NCBI GenBank assembly: GCA_950295325.1
Contig: OX485803.1
Location: forward strand, 48,003,554 to 48,067,553
Direction: 5' to 3'
Origin: Polytrichum commune
Taxonomy: Eukaryota; Streptophyta; Polytrichopsida; Polytrichales; Polytrichaceae
DNA: 64,000 bases
Shown: positions 1-13,559 of the stretch, in pieces
Numbering within the stretch: the stretch's first letter is position 1
Layout of the letters: the number at the start of each line of letters is the position of its first letter
Translations under genes and position numbers: made by a program
Notes under the pieces: generated by a model
Database searches by the model: none
What the model was told of the DNA's origin: nothing
The model's input: only the letters and a program-made list of their open reading frames with translations

Positions 1-2640
1 ATGAGATTATGCCAACTGGATTGCCATCTTGTTTGAGCATAATTTATCTCCTAAGGTATGCAGGTGCTATTTGATTACTTTTCTTAATCAGACACCTATA
101 TTTGATTGGTGTGTGGTTCAATGAGGATCAAAGAATAAACAACAGAAGGACACATGAGATTGGATTGGATCTTCATATTTTATTTTCTATTTCACACTCA
201 ATTAGAAGGACTAATGTGTTTAATATAAGAAATTAACAAACATGCACTTTGTTAACCTTAACTAAAACAGGGAAGGTTTGATTCTCAATCCATTTTTGAT
301 GGTGCTTCATCAACGTAGATTTGTTAATGCAACACATGTTTCATTCTGTAAATATAATTGGTAGTTGGGGAACAAGAAAACAAACCAAAAATGACCCACA
401 AATCTTAAGCAGAAGTAGGTAGGTAAAATGAAGGATCGTGTAAATCTCTAACTGTCTAGCATGTCAATACTAAAATTGATACCCCCACAACTCGGGCATT
501 TATTCCAAATGCAATTCTAGGATATAGAGGTTTGTCATTGGCTTTGGATTCAAATTCACCTTCTTATGATCTTTGCACACATATATATTATCACTATCTA
601 TCTCCTATCTACCATCACCTTCAACAAATGCAAACTTGAAGATCCATGTCCAATCACCAATCGTAGCCCCCCCCCCCCCCCCCATGCAAGTAGAAGCGCT
701 ATTTCTACACCACTTGCAAAGGCCAAACAACCAACATTTCAAAATGCACCCTTGCATGTGCAAATGCACAACATTTTTGAAACATTTGATGTTTAGGTAA
801 AGTGTTTCAATAAAAATTCACCAATGACACATGTGAATAAGAAACTAATTTATGTTTATGTTGTTTGCATATCCCTCATGTACCACCAATCAAAGTCAAT
901 TCGTTCAACCCCCGCTATTTGAGCAAATCAATGAGGAAACATAGTGCATTACACGATAATGCTAGATAATTTGGGCATTTGATTAGATATGAGGACCATC
1001 CAGAAAAATATCATAGGAAACAAAACACTACATGAGGACATATCAGTGAAAGACTACCTATGTGCCATGAAATAAATTTGGGAAAAGTTGATACAACCAA
1101 GGCTTTCATTAACTCAACAACATTCTACAACATAACCGGTTGTTGACTTTTCAACGCCAATGTGGCTCCATCCCATTGGCAACCCGTCACCATCGCCATC
1201 ACAAGTTGCAACTCATAACCTTCTCACCTTTCAACTTGCATCCTATGCCCTTGGATCATGAAGATCAAGGGTTGCGATTGAAAAGTGGACAACCGGTTAT
1301 GTCTGATAACCTACTCGCCGCTTCCGCGGCTCGTCGGTTATCTAATACAAACCTTTCAATGCACTACTTACATCCAAGTTCTCTCATAGTTGTGCCACAA
1401 TGCTTGCAAGAAAAACAAAGTTGTAGTTTGAGCAACAAATCAAATAGTATTGGAAAACCCAATGACTCTCTCTCTCTCTCTCTCTCTCATAGCCTCCTTG
1501 CAACCTTCATGGATAAAATATTGAAAATGCATGAAGAAGCTACATAATAAGAATGCAATACACCGTCTCTACAAAATTGGAGCTCATTACAAGTTGGAGA
1601 TTTGATGGTGTGTCATAAACTACCAAAACACCAAAATTTGCAAGGCCACCAAATTTGGATATCTAAACTTGTCCTTGGGGTTGGTAGGGCTCTCATCCTT
1701 GGAGAAGATTTCAAAATAATTGTAAAACAAAAACCCAATGCATGCATAAACAAAACCTCGTGATTTTTTTTATCAACTTCGGCACAAACTTAGGCAGTAA
1801 CATCAAAGTGGACATTAGGAGTTGTAGAGGGATGATGTCATATTCCAAACAAAAACTTTCCCACAACCTGCCACCTGCCAGCATGCTATGCATTTGCCAC
1901 CTTCCTCAAAAACGTTAGACTTGAGGCAACCAACTGCCTCCATACCGACATCAACTACATGCCACGTAGATTTCTTTGAAACCCGCATACCCACCCACCC
2001 AACCAATCCAATTATTGGCACCCAACATTATCCACCATGGCCCCCCAACCAATGCACCAATAGACGTCCCACTTATTGTATTTGATAAATTGGTAAATAC
2101 ACAAATATATCATAATACTATGACATTTGTTTTGGATAGATCATAATTACGGTTAATAAATAATCTAGCATATATAGTAAAGGTCACTCTACAATCAATA
2201 TCAAAATAATTGAAATTATGAGCACAATGCCACATGTCACTTTTGCAGTAGTCGGAACCTCTACACAATCTCATGTGTCACCTCAAACAATTAGCATTTC
2301 AACACCAAAGTGTCAAACCCACTTATCACCTATGGTAGTCTCAAAGAAACTCTTTACAACTCTACCTTGTATATAAGCTCCCACCGAGGTTTCCACTTCA
2401 TATTTCACAATACATCTTTGGTTCAAGTTGGAGCCCCTTAAGCTTTCTAGGGTTTAAATCTATACAATCTTTATTTTGACTACATGTAACTTGTGAGTGT
2501 CAACTCCAATTTGTATACTTGCAACGACCTTCTTTTTGTGTATTTGCACTTGCAAATTGGGTGAACTATTTTCAACCTCTCGCTTTGGTCAAGTTTTTTT
2601 GTGGGGTTGAATACTCCCATCATAGAGGACAAACGTGGGC
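1..2640. other. AT-rich intergenic DNA, no gene recognised
   Basis: No open frame here resembles a known family. The longest (1140-1547, 135 codons) has low-complexity content and a CT microsatellite at about 1468-1490, and I do not regard it as a gene. A C17 homopolymer lies at 667-683. Composition is AT-rich, like the other non-genic parts of the window. Confidence 0.5.
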
Positions 2641-2659
2641 ATATCAAAGGCCACGATAA

Positions 2660-2894
2660 GTGTCACTACAACATTTATGGTATTTAGTGTTACTTACTAT
2701 TTGGAATTATGCAAGGTTATAACTTCTCGCCATAGATTTCATTGGTTACCAAGAAAGATTAAACATGCTATATAGACAATAAAAACATAAACAACTTTAC
2801 TTGACAAAAAGTTACATTCTTCGCAAAAACTTATAGCATTGTGTAAATTTGAGCAGTAAATGACACTAAATACCATAAATGGTGTAGTGTTGCC
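2660..2894. repeat. Foldback / MITE-like inverted repeat
   Basis: A segment of about 35 bases at 2660-2694 recurs in inverted orientation at about 2855-2891 with few mismatches, enclosing about 160 bases of AT-rich DNA. Further fragments of the same motif (TTTAGTGTCAC and its complement) occur at about 2915-2940 and 3250-3290, so several degenerate copies may be present. Size and shape fit a miniature inverted-repeat element. No clear target-site duplication was identified. Confidence 0.45.
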
Positions 2895-3359
2895 TGAATC
2901 TAATGTCCAAGGTACACTAAATATGATGTTTAGTGTCACCGATTCTAATTGTCTTGCTCAATACTAATTGTAAACTACGATATAGTGTCACCAACATTGA
3001 ATGTTAACCCATTTAAATTTTTGTTTTCCTTGTGAAAAACTAAGGGGATTAAAGATTCACAGTGTTGCAATTACTGTCAGTTACAAGGTGATTTTTCATC
3101 CAAATTTCAATCATCCATGACAATATTTCATCACAAGTTGCTGACAAGAGAAGGTAGGGTTTTGGCCAATGGATGAACTCATCCATCATCCATGGCAATC
3201 TTTGTTCGTTTATTCATAAGAAGTGTCATCCAAAACGTTACCACAATGACATTAAATATCATGTGACACTAAATATCATATTTAGTGTAGTTCTCCAAAT
3301 TGCTATGACATATTTATCATTACTTATAATTATACATATTTTATGGTTTTCGAGTGTTG

Positions 3360-3970
3360 TCAAAGAAAATTCTCATGCCCTGCATGCACACATGCATGGT
3401 ACAATACGATTCCATACATAATTTGGTTTATTTCAAATTTGATAAAAAAATGATGAACATAAGAAAATAAAATAAAATAAAAGCCTAATTTAGTAAAAAT
3501 AGAAACAAGAAGAGAGGAAGACATGGCTAATAACTCTAGATAAATCTAGAGTTGCCTTCCTTGGTTATGAAGTTCTAGTCTAAAGTGTTGTCAAAGAAAA
3601 ATCTCATGCTATGCATGCATGAATGGTACAATATGATTCCATAGATAATTTAATTACTACTATTTTTATTATAAAAATTAATTGATGAAAGAGGCCATTT
3701 TTGCATAGAATTTGCATATGAAAATTTATTTACTTATTTGATGAGAACTAATTGATGAAAGGAGGACATTTTTACATGGAATTTGTAGATGAAAAATTCA
3801 TTGTAATTGATGCAAAAAAATTAAATAAAAAATGAAAAGAAAAGAAGATGTAAAGGCTTGACATGTGTAAGTAGTAAATAAATTAAAATTTAAAAATAAA
3901 AAACCCAGAGAAAGATGTGGCTATCAAACATAACTCTAGATAGTTTTAGAGCTCCCTTTCCGGGCTATGA
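3360..3970. repeat. Cluster of diverged short direct repeats
   Basis: Three blocks occur twice with moderate divergence: about 3358-3420 with 3585-3650 (around CATGCATG), about 3660-3715 with 3745-3800 (around ATTGATGAAAG), and about 3505-3575 with 3905-3975 (around AACTCTAGAT). This looks like local duplication of an old AT-rich element. No coding potential was seen. Confidence 0.4.
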
Positions 3971-3975
3971 TGTTA

Positions 3976-4800
3976 TAGTGTTGCTCTCGACCAAAAGATC
4001 GCTCGCTTCTGAATGTCTTTGGTCTTACCCACCCGAACTCAAGGCCACTTCACACACGAGCCAAGAGCTGTGACCATGAAATTGTGAGAGCCCAAAAGAA
4101 AGTGTCGAAAGGCCGTCCCAAGACACCTCCAAAATCATGTAGTGTGGTCACAAATTCTCAAGTGTAGTGTGAAGTCATATGCGACCGGACCCCCGAATTT
4201 CTATTCATGCGGGTCCTTACACATGATAAAATAGAAAAAATGAACAGTTGTGAGCATTCGGAGTGCCATGATCTGCCGGTTTTGTATTAGGCCTACCTCC
4301 AAGAGGTGGTTTTTGAAAATAGTCCAAGTGACAATACAACATGATCCATTCGATGCCGTGTAGGAATCCATGTAGATTTTACATCCATCTTCCATTCACA
4401 TACTCCGTTGGTCCCTCAAGAGTAGTGTGAAGCGAACTTGGACCGGCTCCACCTTTTCCACCAATGAGAGTGCTTGAAGTGTAATGGTCATGGGCTCTCA
4501 GTCTCGTATGTGAACTTGTGAAGTGGCCCTCAAGCCCTCCAAGATTAGGGTATCGTTCATTCAAGACCGTGTTCCGAAAGGGGGAGGGTCTTCCAAGGGG
4601 TCTTGGAGTGCTTCTCAAGACCACTAGGCTCCGAACTTTCGCCACTGCGGACATTCCAGTTCCGGTTTTAGGGTTAGCTTGAACATCGAGGTCGAGGGTT
4701 TGCTTTCGCTTCGTTCGGCGAAATCAGCCCTTTTTGCAGTTTCTGTGACCCCGTTTGGGTGTGTTGGCGCCTTGCACAGACACAAAGAAGGTCTGGAAAC
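3976..4800. other. Upstream region of the CYP59 gene
   Basis: This stretch precedes the CYP59 start. Partly matching inverted segments at about 4030-4140 and 4430-4530 (both around GTGAAGTGGCC) suggest a decayed foldback element. A telo-box-like TTTTAGGGTTAGC lies at about 4667-4679, roughly 125 bases before the ATG, a motif common in promoters of constitutively expressed plant genes. No clear TATA box was seen, so the transcription start cannot be placed. Confidence 0.35.
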
Positions 4801-7800
4801 ATGGCTGTGATGTTGAACACAAGTGTTGGTGACCTGGTGATAGATCTCTTCACAGATCAATGCCCCCTGGCCACCAAGAACTTCCTTAAGCTCTGCAAGT
4901 ATGTCTCTTACCCTCCTATCTCTTTAGGCCTGCCGTTCTTTAGATTAAATTTTAAACCATGGATCCTGTTTATATGATTAGCCCTGCATGGCTGTTGTTC
5001 CTAGGTTTACATGTGTCGGATGTTATGGTTATTAATGTGTTTTGAGTTCATAATTGACTCGAGTGTTCTGGAGATTATAGATGTACCTTATTGGTGAATG
5101 TGCCAGATTCTTGTTGGATGATGAGCCATGTATGGCTGTTGGTTCTAGGTTGGCAGGTTTGGGTGTAATGGTGACTGATGCGTTTTGAGTATATAATTGA
5201 CTCGAGGGTTTTCGAGGTTTTTGATGAAGCTCATTGGTGAATGTGTTGGATGATGTAGAATAAAGTACTACAACCACTGCATTTTCCACTTGGTCCAGAA
5301 GGACTTCATTGTGCAGACAGGTGATCCAACGGGCACAGGATCAGGTGGAGACTCCATCTACAAGTAAGGAACTCCATTGTTAGTGTTCGTGAATCAGAAC
5401 TACCTTTGTTGTTGAAGTGTTGTAATTAGATTAGGTTATGCAGCTCAAAGATGAGGTCACCTTGCTGTTCAACTGATTAGTCTGAATTCTGGGTTTAGTG
5501 GATAGTCTGAATTCAGTGCTTTCCGATACCTTAATTGTTGTGGGTGTCCTGATTGCACTTTGTGAACAATCAAGGTGATTTTCTTGAATGTTGGTTTTCA
5601 TGATTATGCAGATGACCTAATGCGAGTAGGATTGCAATGCGTGTTCTCAGGTCTTCATTATGTTGACTTTGGCAGGGTTTGTAGAAAGTACTTAGGAGTG
5701 TAGAGGGTGAGTGGAGATTGCATGGATTTGTTAATATTCCCCACTTACTTGCAGATTATTGTATGGGGACCAGGCAAGGTTTTTTGATGACGAAATTCAT
5801 CCTCAGCTCAAGCATGACAAAGTGGGCATCGTGGCAATGGCTAGTGCTGGGGAAAACGCAAATGCATCCCAGGTTCTTATTTGTCTGCCTCTTGCCACAA
5901 GCTACATGTTGGGATGTTGCCGTGCAACAGTCTTTTTTACTATCACCAATGCAGCTCATTTTATTTAAAGAGTCATATCAGTGCAATCTTGACTGAATAA
6001 ACCATGTAGGTATATTCTGTAGTTTAGTGAGGCCACCTGGGCACTGAAGGGTTTCAACCTTCTGCCTCATTTTTTAGTCAATTCAGCAAAATACTAGACC
6101 TTAGGCATTGAATGTGAAGTATATGTGCACATGAATGGAACCTGGAGTGTATCAGTCGTCAACAGGTTTCCTTGATGTTCTTCTTGTTGGTGCTGGTTCT
6201 CTAATTAACAGAATTTCTCGACCATGGACAGTAGCATTGTATGGACAATCTCTGATTTTTTTACTGATGATGTTTGGTGTATTTGCAGTTTTATATTACA
6301 ACCAGGGCTGAGCTTGACTACCTTGATGGAAAGCACACGGTCAGCATTCCTCCCGGGATTGGATTGTGTAGTAACTTCTAGCTGTTGATACATGTGACAA
6401 GCCCATGTTATTTTCTTTGCTCCATGTTGTGTCCAGAAAGCTGAGTGTGTTGATGTGTTCTGCAGGTGTTTGGAGAGGTAGGAGAGGGTTTAGAAACACT
6501 CATGAGAATAAATGGAGCCTTTGTAGATGAAAAGGACAGGCCCTATAAGAATATTCGGTATGTTTACCATCCTTTAATTCTTGTATGTTACTGTTATGCA
6601 TTTTGGAGTTCACATTGCTATATATATATGTGGTGACATTTTATGTATGATAAGATATTGATGTTTTGTAGTTGTATAACATATCCCAACGGGACTCTTC
6701 ATAAGGCTGATGATACGATGTGGTCCAGGATCAAGCACACTACTATACTGGACGATCCGTTTGATGACCCTGCAGGCCTGGCCGATCTAATTCCAGACAA
6801 ATCTCCTGAATTAAAACCTCCTGCCGAGGTAAATACTGTTCCTGACTTAACCTTTGTCATTTCATTCTTTCAGTAGGTTCACTTTCGAGTCTTTTTCCCT
6901 GTGCAACTTTCTCCTTTATTCACTATTCATGATTGTTGATAAAAAACTCCATCTGGATTTTGAGGTGCTCGTCTGATCTTGAAAGGGACTCCATCTTCCT
7001 GCCCAAAACCACTGCTTGTGCTGAAACATCTGGACCTCGCTCATGAGGACGTACACAATTAAGCCGGCACGTCAGAAGCAACCTCACAAAGGCTGCGATG
7101 ACTGACATGCGACTATGTGTGCCGAAGAGCAAGTTGTAGATGCCTTCTGCTTGTGCTGAAGGCTTGTGGACCATGATGCAATAGGCCTGGTTGTACTACA
7201 ACTATGTTCATTATTCAGAATCTCTGTAGAGGTAGTCTGTGGACTGTAGGTTTGTCATCAACCGTACACAATTAAGCCGGCAAGCCAGGAGCAGCCTTAC
7301 AAAGGATGTGATTTCTGGAATGCGACTATGTGTCCGAAGAGCAAGTTGTAGATGCCATCCGCTTGTGCTGAAGGCTTGTGGGCCATGATGCAATGGGCCT
7401 GGTTATACTACAAATTTGTTCATTATTCAGAATCACTGTAGAAGGTAGTCTGTGGACTGTAGGTTTTTCATAAACCGTACACAATTAAGCCGGCAAGCCA
7501 GGAGCAGCCTTACAAAAGGGTGTGATTTCTGGAATGCGACTATGTGTCACGAAGAGCAAGTTGTAGATGCCATCTGCTTGTGTTGAAGGCTTGTGGGCCA
7601 TGATGCAATGGGCCTGGTTATACTACAAATCTGTTCATTATTCAGAATCACTGTCGAAGGTAGTCTGTGGACTATAGGTTTTTCATAAACCGTACACAAT
7701 TAAGCCGGCAAGCCAGGAGCAGCCTTACAAAAGGGTGTGATTTCTGGAATGCGACTATGTGTCACGGAGAGCAAGTTGTAGATGCCTTCTGCTTGTGCTG

Positions 7801-10800
7801 AAGGCTTGTGGGCCATGATGCGATAGGTTTGGTTACACTACAAGTTTGTTCATTATTCAGAATCTCTGTAGGAGGTAGTCTGTGGACTGTAGGTTTGTCA
7901 TCAACCGTACACAATTAAGCCGGCAAGCCAGGAGCAGCCTTACAAAAGGGTGTGATTTCTGGAATGCGACTATGTGTCACGGAGAGCAAGTTGTAGATGC
8001 CATCTGCTTGTGCTGAAGGCTTGTGGGCCATGATGCAATAGGCCTGGTTATACTACAAATCTGTTCATTATTCAGAATCTCCGTGGAATGTAGTTTGTAG
8101 ACTGTAGGTTTTTCATAGACCGTACACAATTAAGCCGGCAAGCCAGGAGCAGCCTTACAAAAGGGTGTGATTTCTGGAATGCGACTATGTGTCACGAAGA
8201 GCAAGTTGTAGATGCCATCTGCTTGTGGTGAAGGCTTGTGGGCCATGATGCAACAGGCCTGGTTATACTACAAATCTGTTCATTATTCAGAATCTCTGTG
8301 AAGGTAGTTTGTGGACTGTAGGTTTTTCATAGACCGTACACAATTAAGCCGGCAAGCCAGGAGCAGCCTACAAAGGGTGTAATTTCTGGAATGCGACTAT
8401 GTGTCACGGAGAGCAAGTTGTAGATCCCATCTGCTTGTGCTGAAGGCTTGTGGGCCATGATGCAACAGGCCTGGTTATACTACAAATCTGTTCATTATTC
8501 AGAATCTTTGTAGTAGGTAGTCTGTAGACTGTAGGTTTGTCATAAACCGTACACAATTAAGCCGGCAAGCCAGGAGCAGCCTTACAAAAGGGTGTGATTT
8601 CTGGAATGCGACTATGTGTCACGAAGAGCAAGTTGTAGATGCCTGCTACTAATGCTGAAGGCTTGTGGGCCATGATGCAGTAGGCCTGGTTATACTACAT
8701 ATTTGTCAATGATCTAGAATTGCTGAGTGAGCTGGTTCTCAGACTTTTTGTGCTTCATATGCCGTACACAATTGAGCGGACATGCTAGAAGCAAGATTAT
8801 GCTGTGATTTCTGGAATGTGACTATGTGTTGCGAATAACAGGTGTAGGTACTGTCTGCTTTCACTGAAGGCTTGTGGGCCATGATGTTGTAGGCCTGGTT
8901 ATGCTACACATACACTTCTGTTGAATAGTAAGTTGTAGGTGCTGTCAGCTTGGCTGAAGCCTTGTGGGCCATGATGCTCCAGGTCTGGTTATATTGCAAA
9001 TTTTGGTATTGCCTAAAAACTGATTAAGAGCCACCACAAGTGTTTATGAGGTGGGATGTTTATTATTTGCACAATTTATTATACATGCTTTACTATGTGT
9101 TATGTTCACATGGATAGTAAACTTGAACAGTTAACCTGGAAGTAAATTTTAAATAAGAGTTGCCAAACCTTGTAAGCCTGTGTGGTTGTTGCACACTGGA
9201 GGTTCTTCAGCAACCATCCACTATAATTAGGCGTGCTACTAACAAGCATGCAAGGTGGTAACGATGGGCATGAGTCAATCTAACCAGTATCGTCAATTTT
9301 AGGTGCTGTGTACTGAATGCTTGTTGGTCATGGCTTGGGCATAATTGTCCTGCATGTTGTGATTTTTTTAATATGCAAATCACTATTCCCAGCTAAGCCA
9401 GAAGAAAATCAGTGAGTGTGATATGGATGCTGATTCTTCAATGGTGTTTTGAACAGGGAGAGGAAGTGCGTTTGGAAGATGATTGGGTTCCTATGGACGA
9501 TAACATGGATGCAGAGGAACTTGAGAGGTCAATGCGCAGGAAGGAGGCGCAGTCTCGAGCAGTTGTTCTGGAGATGGTATATATCTGGATTATTTAATTT
9601 TGTTTGTATTGTCTGTGGTTCTTATTGTTTTTGTCAATGACCAAGAGTATGCTTTATATCCAAACTGGAGGTCTTACCATTGGTCCCAAAACTTTTTCAA
9701 CTTGGAAATGGGCTTAAATCATTCTGCTGACTGTTATGTGCAGATTGGGGACCTTCCAGAGGCAGAGATGAAGCCCCCAGAGAATGTGCTATTTGTTTGC
9801 AAGCTCAACCCTGTTACTGAGGTAAGTATATTACTAGCTCCTGGAGGTTTTTCCTATTGCAGTCATGGCTCATTCTTTTGTTCTTCACAATGTGTAACTT
9901 GTTTTCTCACTAGCACGGATTTGGGGATTTCAGGAAGGTGACCTTGAGATTATTTTTGGACGATTTGGCAAAGTGATGTCGTAAGTACCCCTTCGTTGTT
10001 GCTCTGCAGGGACTTATTTGTCTTGTATCTATAAGAACCTAGTTTGATGTTCTACAATAATCTGTCTTGTTAAAGATATGTATTAGTATTGTGAGGATTC
10101 ACGGGACTGTTGATGTGAGGCTGGTGCACTGTTTGTAATCTAAGTAAATTCAGGTAGGACTCTAATGCAGATCAGGGCGTGCAGTTGACCTGATGTTGTG
10201 AAATTTTCTCAGGGCGGACATAATACGAGACTACAAAACCGGGGATAGTTTGTGCTATGCTTTTATTGGTATGTACTCGTCTTATTCATCAGTCCTTGAT
10301 AAGTAAATTTCACTACTTGTTCATCAGTATCAATGGTTTTGATAGGTGACCAAATGGCGTACTTCAAAACGATTCTCTTTCTCATCCATGACTACCTTTG
10401 GGTTTACAGAATTTGAAACGCAGGAGTCATGTGAGCTTGCGTACTTTAAGGTATGATGTATCTTCATCCTTACTTTAAATGTAGGCATGGTTGAAATGTA
10501 GAGTTCAGAAGGTCCGGAGTAGCCAGGCTGCTGCTCAGCTATGTCTTTCAGAGACAGTGCTTAAAGTTGATATTTGCACCTTGACCTAATTCCATGCTTT
10601 TGGATGTGGCAGATGGACAATGTTCTAATAGACGATCGGAGAATACATGTCGATTTCAGTCAGAGTGTCTCACACCTGTGGAACCGCTATCGGAAGCTAG
10701 GTGCCAAAGGAGGGGATGGCCAAAGTCAGTACCTCTTTACACTATCTTGAGGCCAACATTATTGAGCATATGTTAGTGCTCCTCTTAAGGATATGAGTCA

Positions 10801-12038
10801 CATAAAGTTTCAGGAAGTGGAGTACTGTATATTTGAACTGAAACAAATGCATGCAGGTCTCATCGTTTGCATTGTGGTTCATCATGCAGTTTCCAATTAC
10901 GGACCTGGACAAGGGAAAGGTCGTGGTTGTTTCAAGTGTGGGGAGGTGGGCCACTTTGCAAAGGAGTGTCCTAATGATGGGGCAGATGAGAAAGAAGGTG
11001 CTCCTCAGAAACCTAAGTATTCCATAAAGGATACTGGTGGTCAACGCGGAAACACAAAAAAAAGGTACCTTTTCATTCGCACTATCTCAAAATCTGTTCT
11101 ACATTATTTTGAGGCATAAAAAATGCAGGTTGGTGACCTAGCTCAGCCTTCACTATACCTGAATTGGAACTCCTCCTTGCAGGTATGATATGGTATTTGA
11201 TGAGGATACAGCAGAACTGCGTCCTGCAGAGAAATCTGAAGGGAGACATGGGTTAGATAAAGAGCGAATGAAAAATGAAGAACACAAAAGGAAAGGAGAT
11301 TCTCGGGACAGAGATAGTGGACGTGGGTTTTATGCAGGAAGGGATGATGAGAAGCCTCGGCAGGACAGACAACAAGAGAGGGACACAGAGAGGTTACGTG
11401 AGAATGGTGCACATAGACACAATGAAAGGAGACCAGATGATAGAGGTTCTGATAGGCATCACCGTGAGAGAGATAGGAATAGACCAAGGGATGTGGGTTT
11501 GTACTCCCATGGTGAGCAACACCAAGAACAGAGAGGGCGAGCACATGACGATGATGACAGAAAAGCTGTAAATGATACACGAGATAATCCTAGACCATCT
11601 AGGGCCAGTGTTCGAGATTTTGACAGATCAAGGGTAGATTCTAGACATGCTACGGAAGCCGATACACAACAAGAGTTCAGGAAGAGAAGGGATGCTGCCA
11701 GGCCACTTCATGAAGTCCGTGGAGATGAAGATTTGGAGGATTCCAGAAATCAAAGAGTTCAAGAAAGTAAACGGCAGGATGACAGAGATGATCTTAAGAA
11801 AGGTGGCAGAAGCAGGAATTTAGAGCATTCTGGTGAGGACTACAGAAATCAAAGAGGGTTGAAAGAGAGTAAACGAAGGAATGAAGTTGATGACCTTAGG
11901 AAGGTAGGTCAGAAAAGTTACAGGGAGCCAAGTCCTGATGGTAGGAGCGACAGGAAAGTGGAAAAGAGAAGGGAAAGAGAGCATAGTCGCGATCGATATG
12001 ATGATGAAGGATATTCCAGCAGGAGGAAGCGACATTGA
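4801..12038 (+). CDS. CYP59: CYP59/PPIL4-type cyclophilin with RRM and zinc knuckle (14 exons)
   Basis: This is a multidomain nuclear cyclophilin. In Arabidopsis, CYP59 binds RNA and the RNA polymerase II C-terminal domain and links transcription with pre-mRNA processing. Exons: 4801-4898, 5259-5363, 5755-5872, 6289-6339, 6466-6557, 6729-6828, 9457-9576, 9744-9821, 9934-9980, 10213-10268, 10410-10450, 10613-10724, 10890-11064, 11183-12038. They total 2049 nt in one frame (682 residues plus TGA), every intron is GT-AG and all phases join. Domains: cyclophilin fold at about 1-165 ([21 protein letters not shown]), RRM at about 242-320 (RNP1-like LCYAFIEF), CCHC knuckle at 353-366 ([14 protein letters not shown]), then a charged Arg/Asp/Glu/Ser-rich tail from about 398, the usual family architecture. 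The cyclophilin catalytic Arg is absent (FHL instead of FHR), as in human PPIL4, so isomerase activity may be weak. No in-frame stop occurs. Confidence 0.93.
4975..5245 (+). repeat. ~143-bp tandem duplication in CYP59 intron 1
   Basis: Intron 1 holds two adjacent diverged copies of a segment of about 143 bases. Shared landmarks include CATGGCTGTTG, TAATTGACTCGAG and ATTGGTGAATGTG, at about 4987/5133, 5052/5201 and 5090/5232. It is non-coding and shows that this gene's introns grow by local duplication. Confidence 0.6.
7020..8990 (+). repeat. ~215-bp tandem repeat array in CYP59 intron 6
   Basis: The landmark GTACACAATTAAGCCGGCA recurs at about 7051, 7263, 7476, 7692, 7908, 8122, 8335 and 8550, with a degenerate copy at about 8763, giving a period of about 212-216 bases. 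Inner copies are nearly identical and outer ones diverged, as expected of unequal exchange. The array makes up most of the 2.6-kb intron between exons 6 and 7. Short open frames inside it are by-products of the repeat. Confidence 0.88.
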
Positions 12039-13559
12039 CAAGTAGCAGAGTGTTGTATCCAAAGTGTAGAGTGCCTTCTAACAGATTTCGACTTGTTCCC
12101 CATTTCTTGAGAAAATGAATAGATAAGCACGGGTAGATATGGATTTTGCAGTGTCAACTAGCCTCCTCATAATATGTATCTGTTGAACTTGAAGCAAGCC
12201 ATTGGCACTGGCTTGAATTCCACTTGGCAGGTGAACTTCTTTTGTTTGGTGGGTAGCACTTTGTTATGTTTTGCACTTGCCACTAAACATTGACAAAAGA
12301 GTTATTTTCAAAAAATGTTGTCCGACTCTGACCCCAATAAGTAGCTCGAGGGATTGATTTAAAAGTTCATAATGTGCAAGAAAGTTCAACAAAACGTCGG
12401 TTAAGGGGAAATCGGGTAGATTTAAAAAAAAATCTCGCGCATTTTTTCCCCAGATACAAATAGCCCTGGTTATCAGTGCGTTGCATTCATTGCGGCTCAA
12501 AGTCAGGTTTCTATAATTTATTTAGATGAGGTCCAACAAACCGCCTCACTTATCTTTTGATTGTTGGGCTTGATGGTGGATATTGGCTGTTCAATTAGAT
12601 AGGTTTAGGGTCTAGGGTTTAGTGATATTTTGTTAACATGTCCATGATTTTTGTGCATTCTTTCCTCTGAGAACTCATACAGGCATTTGTACTGACATGT
12701 CACAACGTCTTGCAGTAATCCATGATCGTGTGACTAATAATTGACTGAACTATTTTTGAAGTACCATTCTAATTATCCTCCTCACAGTACAAAACAATGA
12801 TAGGGGAGAACCGGCAGTTAGTTACAAATGAACCGGTTGAGTTTGAGAAATAACCGGTTGAAGTTCAAGACTGCAGGAAAATTACTGATCATTTTAGAGG
12901 AATCTATAGAATATACCCCAATTTAATAAAGGAAAACCAGAGGATGTCAACATATAACCGGTTGGACTTGCAAACACTAGGATCTCAACCGATTATGCCC
13001 AAAAATCTCCCCGATCACTGGTACAAAAGGTATAATCCCCACGCTGGTTATTCCTTGTTCTATACTTATAGAATACCAATTTTTCTTTCCATAGTTTTTA
13101 TAGGTACATTGTTGTATGGGTTGTTTCAGTTGGTTTTCCAAAAAGTTTGCAACCTAATGTACAAAATATACCCTCCTTCAAAATATTGAAACTAGTTTGG
13201 ACCCGTGTTGTCTTGGCTCGTTGCATTTGTGCATATGAATTCATGCATATTTGGACATGTATCATTGGTTTGACATGTCACAATAATGTCCAACTATTTG
13301 GAATATTTGGAATAGCAATTGCGTCACCACCCATCCATAGCTTTGTATACTATAATGACCCTTGAAGATTTTGCTAAGAGAGCACCAAAGGACATTTAGG
13401 AGGATATGCAAGAGATTTGTTGTACTATACCCCATTAAGAGAATGTGTACTCTCTAATAGGTGGCGCAAAAGTAAAGTTTAGCATATAGAGGCATTCATT
13501 GATGCTTGAAACAAGTTAAGACTTTCTCAAAGGTTTATGGAGAAACTCGGGTCATGATG
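12039..13559. other. 3' flank of CYP59 and intergenic DNA
   Basis: This stretch holds the CYP59 3' untranslated region and AT-rich spacer. I saw no clear polyadenylation signal or gene. Short AACCGGTTG-like words recur at about 12830-12965 without obvious structure. Confidence 0.4.

Noticed and set aside
4201-4860. Minus-strand ORFs upstream of and overlapping CYP59 exon 1
   Set aside because: No recognisable content, and they overlap the start of a well-supported gene on the other strand.
11143-12157. Minus-strand ORFs opposite the last CYP59 exon
   Set aside because: They are shadows of the charged, low-complexity C-terminal exon, which is clearly coding on the plus strand.
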